A stretch of 9,177 nucleotides of DNA, taken from assembly GCA_947377725.1 (NCBI GenBank), contig CANCGX010000041.1, positions 1 to 9,177 of the forward strand, given 5' to 3'. Origin of the DNA: Actinomycetota bacterium (GTDB taxonomy: Bacteria; Actinomycetota; Actinomycetes; Nanopelagicales; Nanopelagicaceae). Shown piece by piece: positions 7,671 through 9,177 of this stretch; positions within the stretch are counted from its first letter, which is position 1, and every line of letters starts with the position of its first letter. The notes below the pieces were generated by a model. That model was not told the origin of the DNA, did not search any database, and saw only the letters and a list, made by a program, of their open reading frames with translations. The position numbers were made by a program, and so were the translations under genes.

Positions 7671-8705
7671 TTACTTCTTCATTGAAGTGCCGACAGAACG
7701 CAAGTCTGTAGCGGCTTCAACAATACGCTTTGCAAGGCCAGCTTCAGCAGCTTTACCCCATGCGCGTGGATCGTATTGCTTCTTATTTCCAACTTCGCCT
7801 TCAACCTTGAGAACACCGTCATAATTCTTGAACATGTGATCAACGATTGGGCGAGTGAATGCATATTGAGTATCTGTATCGATATTCATCTTGATTACGC
7901 CGTAATCAAGTGCTTCGCGAATTTCTGAAAGAAGTGAACCTGAACCACCGTGGAAAACGAGATCCATTGGCTTACTTCCTGCAGCGTATCCGAACTTCTT
8001 TTCAACAGCGTTTTGAAGTGTGTTGAGAATCTTTGGTTGTAGAACAACGTTGCCTGGCTTGTAAACGCCATGAACGTTTCCAAAAGTTGCAGCGACCATG
8101 TAACGACCACGCTCACCCTTGCCAAGCGTTTCAACTGTAAGAATTGCATCTTCTTCTGTTGAGTAAAGCTTTGCATCATGCTTCGCTTCGATTCCATCTT
8201 CTTCGCCACCGACAACGCCAATTTCGATTTCAAGAATTGTGCGAGCAGCTGCTGATTTGTCGATTAGTTCAGATGCAATGCTCATGTTCTCTGGCATTGA
8301 AACTGCTGAACCGTCCCACATGTGCGAATTAAATAGAGGAGCTTTGCCTGCCTTGACGCGGTCTGCGCCAATCTCAAGAAGTGGGCGCATAAAGCCATCG
8401 AGCTTTTCAGCTGGGCAATGGTCTGTGTGAATTCCGATATTTACGTTGTAATTCTTTGCAACGACGTGTGCGTACTCTGCGAGCGCAACTGCGCCATCAA
8501 CCATGTTCTTTACCGTTGAACCTGAAAGGTATTCCGCACCGCCCCAAGAAATTTGGATGATGCCGTCTGACTCTGCCTCTGCGAAACCGCGAAGTGCGCC
8601 GATCAACGTTTGTGAAGATGAAACGTTAATTGCTGGATACGCAAAAGCTCCTGCTTTCGCACGATCGAGCATCTCTGCATAAATTTCAGGGGTTGCAATG
8701 GCCAT
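7671..8705 (-). CDS. fba: Class II fructose-bisphosphate aldolase
   Basis: This zinc-dependent aldolase reversibly splits fructose-1,6-bisphosphate into dihydroxyacetone phosphate and glyceraldehyde-3-phosphate in glycolysis and gluconeogenesis. It has 344 residues, in the class IIA range. HTDHC (93-97) gives the catalytic Asp95 and zinc ligand His96. EIEIGVVGGEEDG (159-171) is the conserved acidic stretch, NVHGVY (210-215) gives His212, and FHGGSGS (251-257) gives His252 and the phosphate-binding loop. NIDTDTQ (274-280) is the substrate-binding segment. The ATG has GGGAG at 8712-8716 with a 6-nt spacer. The aldolase is metabolically separate from the purine genes downstream. The tight spacing suggests shared expression, perhaps because both processes track growth rate; that link is inference. 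Confidence 0.97.
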   Translation of the reverse strand: MAIATPEIYAEMLDRAKAGAFAYPAINVSSSQTLIGALRGFAEAESDGIIQISWGGAEYLSGSTVKNMVDGAVALAEYAHVVAKNYNVNIGIHTDHCPAEKLDGFMRPLLEIGADRVKAGKAPLFNSHMWDGSAVSMPENMSIASELIDKSAAARTILEIEIGVVGGEEDGIEAKHDAKLYSTEEDAILTVETLGKGERGRYMVAATFGNVHGVYKPGNVVLQPKILNTLQNAVEKKFGYAAGSKPMDLVFHGGSGSLLSEIREALDYGVIKMNIDTDTQYAFTRPIVDHMFKNYDGVLKVEGEVGNKKQYDPRAWGKAAEAGLAKRIVEAATDLRSVGTSMKK

Positions 8706-8724
8706 GTGAGTCTCCCAAGTGAGT
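8706..8724 (-). promoter_or_regulatory. fba ribosome binding site flanked by ACTCAC direct repeats
   Basis: The Shine-Dalgarno GGGAG (8712-8716) lies 6 nt before the fba ATG and supports this start. Two identical hexamers, ACTCAC on the coding strand, flank it exactly (8706-8711 and 8719-8724), 13 nt apart. The ribosome site is well supported. A regulatory role for the repeats is speculation. Confidence 0.6.
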
Positions 8725-8754
8725 TGAGGTGAATCTGAAAAATTGAGTAAAACT

Positions 8755-8780
8755 TCACCAGTCTCAACACTGGGCGGTGA
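8755..8780 (-). other. Possible hairpin in fba leader (TCAC...GTGA stem)
   Basis: On the coding strand, TCAC and CAGT pair with ACTG and GTGA around the loop GTTGAG, with four unpaired bases (CGCC) on the 5' side. A competing pairing, CCAGT with ACTGG, uses the same loop. The bases that follow, AAGTTTTA, are only weakly T-rich, so it is a poor terminator. Confidence 0.3.
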
Positions 8781-8791
8781 GCCTTACGGCT
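8780..8791 (-). other. Small GNRA-type hairpin AGCC-GTAA-GGCT
   Basis: On the coding strand a perfect 4-bp stem (AGCC with GGCT) closes the tetraloop GTAA, which fits the GNRA class found in structured RNAs. It is short and could occur by chance. It gains weight from lying directly between two other possible hairpins. Confidence 0.35.
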
Positions 8792-8817
8792 AATCCCACC
8801 ACATTTGGGGGTGGATT
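8792..8817 (-). other. Bulged hairpin AATCC/GGATT in fba leader
   Basis: AATCC plus ACC pair with GGT plus GGATT, giving 8 bp with one bulged base and a 9-nt loop. It abuts the GNRA hairpin on one side and lies just beyond the terminator-like hairpin on the other, so the leader could fold as a row of stems. Confidence 0.35.
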
Positions 8818-8819
8818 GG

Positions 8820-8856
8820 AAAACCGGCGCTCCCAGAGGGGGACCTCCGGGAGCCC
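8820..8856 (-). terminator. Strong hairpin with short T tract, candidate intrinsic terminator or attenuator
   Basis: On the minus strand this forms a long stem: GG with CC, a bulged G, GCTCCC with GGGAGC, a G-U pair, and GAGG with CCTC, closing the loop TCCC. It is followed by GG and then TTTT. It sits 13 nt after the stop of the 50-codon ORF, where a terminator would be expected. The T tract is short and interrupted by GG, so termination may be partial. On the plus strand the G-U pair becomes an A-C mismatch, which favours the minus strand as the functional one, though a T5 run also follows on that side. It could instead be a structural element of the leader. Confidence 0.45.
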
Positions 8857-8869
8857 TCAGGCGTGATTT

Positions 8870-9022
8870 TTATAGACCAATCCGAGCAGCAAGGGCTGAA
8901 AGCCCAATAAGCCCGAGATTCGAGTGGAAGAGGAACCTGGCTGCCTTGGCGGCAACTTTTACGACGCCACTGACTAAATGGACTCGGCTTACGGCCTCAC
9001 CTAAACGTAACCAACGAAGCAT
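8870..9022 (-). CDS. Small basic protein of 50 residues, unknown function
   Basis: I do not recognise this protein. The frame runs from ATG at 9022 to TAA at 8870. It has one of the best ribosome sites in the window, AAAGGAG at 9029-9035 with a 6-nt spacer. The start is MLRWLRLGEA, followed by a helix-prone Val/Ala/Lys/Arg segment (VVKVAAKAARF, 20-30) and a more hydrophobic end (LGLIGLSALAARIGL, 36-50). It has about seven Arg/Lys against a single acidic residue, so a membrane-associated or nucleic-acid-binding amphipathic peptide is conceivable. Its ribosome site overlaps the end of the preceding small ORF, suggesting a two-gene unit. GC here is about 58%, well above the purine genes. It may be a real small protein, or a translated segment over a structured RNA. 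Confidence 0.6.
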   Translation of the reverse strand: MLRWLRLGEAVSRVHLVSGVVKVAAKAARFLFHSNLGLIGLSALAARIGL

Positions 9023-9025
9023 TTC

Positions 9026-9169
9026 TTACTCCTTTCTATCTGTGATGAATGCAATGAACGTAATGAGCAGAAAGTACGCAAATAGTCCGTCAAAAATATT
9101 TCTTCCAATCCCTAGTGGGGATAACTGAGGATGTGTAACCTCGCGTGAGTGAGTACCGATAACCAACAT
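9026..9169 (-). CDS. Small predicted single-pass membrane protein of 47 residues
   Basis: I do not recognise the family. The frame ends IFDGLFAYFLLITFIAFITDRKE (residues 25-47): one hydrophobic helix from about residue 25 to 43, then a charged tail DRKE. The first 24 residues are polar with several prolines and histidines. An in-frame TGA lies just before the chosen ATG (9173-9175), so the protein cannot extend further to the right. The 8 nt visible before this ATG contain no Shine-Dalgarno, so the start is uncertain, and translation could be leaderless or begin at the next codon, TTG. Its last codons contain the ribosome site of the 50-codon ORF, and the two genes are 3 nt apart. An alternative is the degraded 3' end of a larger membrane-protein gene. 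Confidence 0.45.
   Translation of the reverse strand: MLVIGTHSREVTHPQLSPLGIGRNIFDGLFAYFLLITFIAFITDRKE
9029..9035 (-). promoter_or_regulatory. Ribosome binding site AAAGGAG of the 50-codon ORF
   Basis: AAAGGAG matches the 16S anti-Shine-Dalgarno over 7 nt and lies 6 nt from the ATG at 9022. It is the main evidence that this small ORF is translated. Confidence 0.7.
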
Positions 9170-9177
9170 GAATCAAT

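Larger units (their letters stand above)
8706..8869 (-). promoter_or_regulatory. fba upstream leader, GC-rich and structured
   Basis: These 164 nt lie between the 50-codon ORF and fba. They hold several possible hairpins, listed separately, and the fba ribosome site GGGAG. A possible but weak promoter is TTGAGA followed 17 nt later by AATTTT (about 8764 down to 8736). The -10 match is poor, so I do not call it. I recognise no known riboswitch consensus. The segment could be an untranslated leader with regulatory folding, a terminator plus promoter region, or part of a small RNA. Confidence 0.4.

Noticed and set aside
8757..9000. Possible RNase P RNA, tmRNA or SRP RNA in the GC-rich island
   Set aside because: None of the diagnostic conserved stretches I know for these RNAs is present on either strand.
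8776..9001. Two similar motifs around GCCGTAAG (leader and start of the 50-codon ORF), considered as a long inverted repeat
   Set aside because: Only short blocks match when aligned and the core is itself near-palindromic, so no mobile-element ends or attachment sites are supported.
9116..9124. TTATCCCCA on the minus strand, one base from the DnaA box TTATCCACA
   Set aside because: It is a single imperfect copy with no AT-rich unwinding region or box cluster, and it lies inside a candidate reading frame.
8805..9128. Plus-strand frame of 107 codons opposite the two small ORFs
   Set aside because: It starts at TTG with no ribosome site, is rich in Arg/Pro/Ala as expected from antisense of GC-rich sequence, and lies opposite a frame with a strong Shine-Dalgarno. 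It remains the longest alternative in that region, so conservation should decide.

Overview
All confidently recognised genes lie on the minus strand and run right to left: two small ORFs, a class II fructose-bisphosphate aldolase gene (fba), then purA, purD, purB, purC, purS, purQ and purL. purL runs off the left edge. The separate purS, purQ and short-form purL, the actinobacterial-looking PurB and PurS sequences, and the fba-purA-purD-purB-purC-purS-purQ-purL order suggest an actinobacterium. Several lines counted by eye give roughly 40-50% GC. With the very tight gene packing, this fits a streamlined low-GC actinobacterium such as the freshwater acI (Nanopelagicales) group. That placement is inference from gene content and composition, not a search.

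Right end (about 8706-9169): no ORF of 60 residues or more here looks real. I find two small ORFs reading toward fba. One, of 47 codons, has a single predicted membrane helix. The other, of 50 codons, has a near-perfect Shine-Dalgarno sequence. They are followed by a GC-rich leader with several hairpins, one of them terminator-like, before fba. This is the least explained part of the window.

Centre and left (1-8705): fba (glycolysis/gluconeogenesis) is 14 nt from purA. From purA to purL the genes are separated by at most 29 nt or overlap. PurD catalyses the second step of de novo purine synthesis. The PurS/PurQ/PurL complex catalyses the fourth. PurC makes SAICAR, PurB cleaves both SAICAR and adenylosuccinate, and PurA starts the IMP-to-AMP branch. 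PurF, PurN or PurT, PurM, PurE/PurK and PurH are not in the window.

The junctions suggest translational coupling: TTGA between purA and purD (with a TTG start), and three consecutive TAATG overlaps at purC-purS, purS-purQ and purQ-purL. The 29-nt purD-purB gap holds a 10-codon mini-ORF whose start abuts the purD stop and whose stop overlaps the purB start. I saw no tRNA, rRNA, CRISPR array, insertion sequence or known riboswitch.
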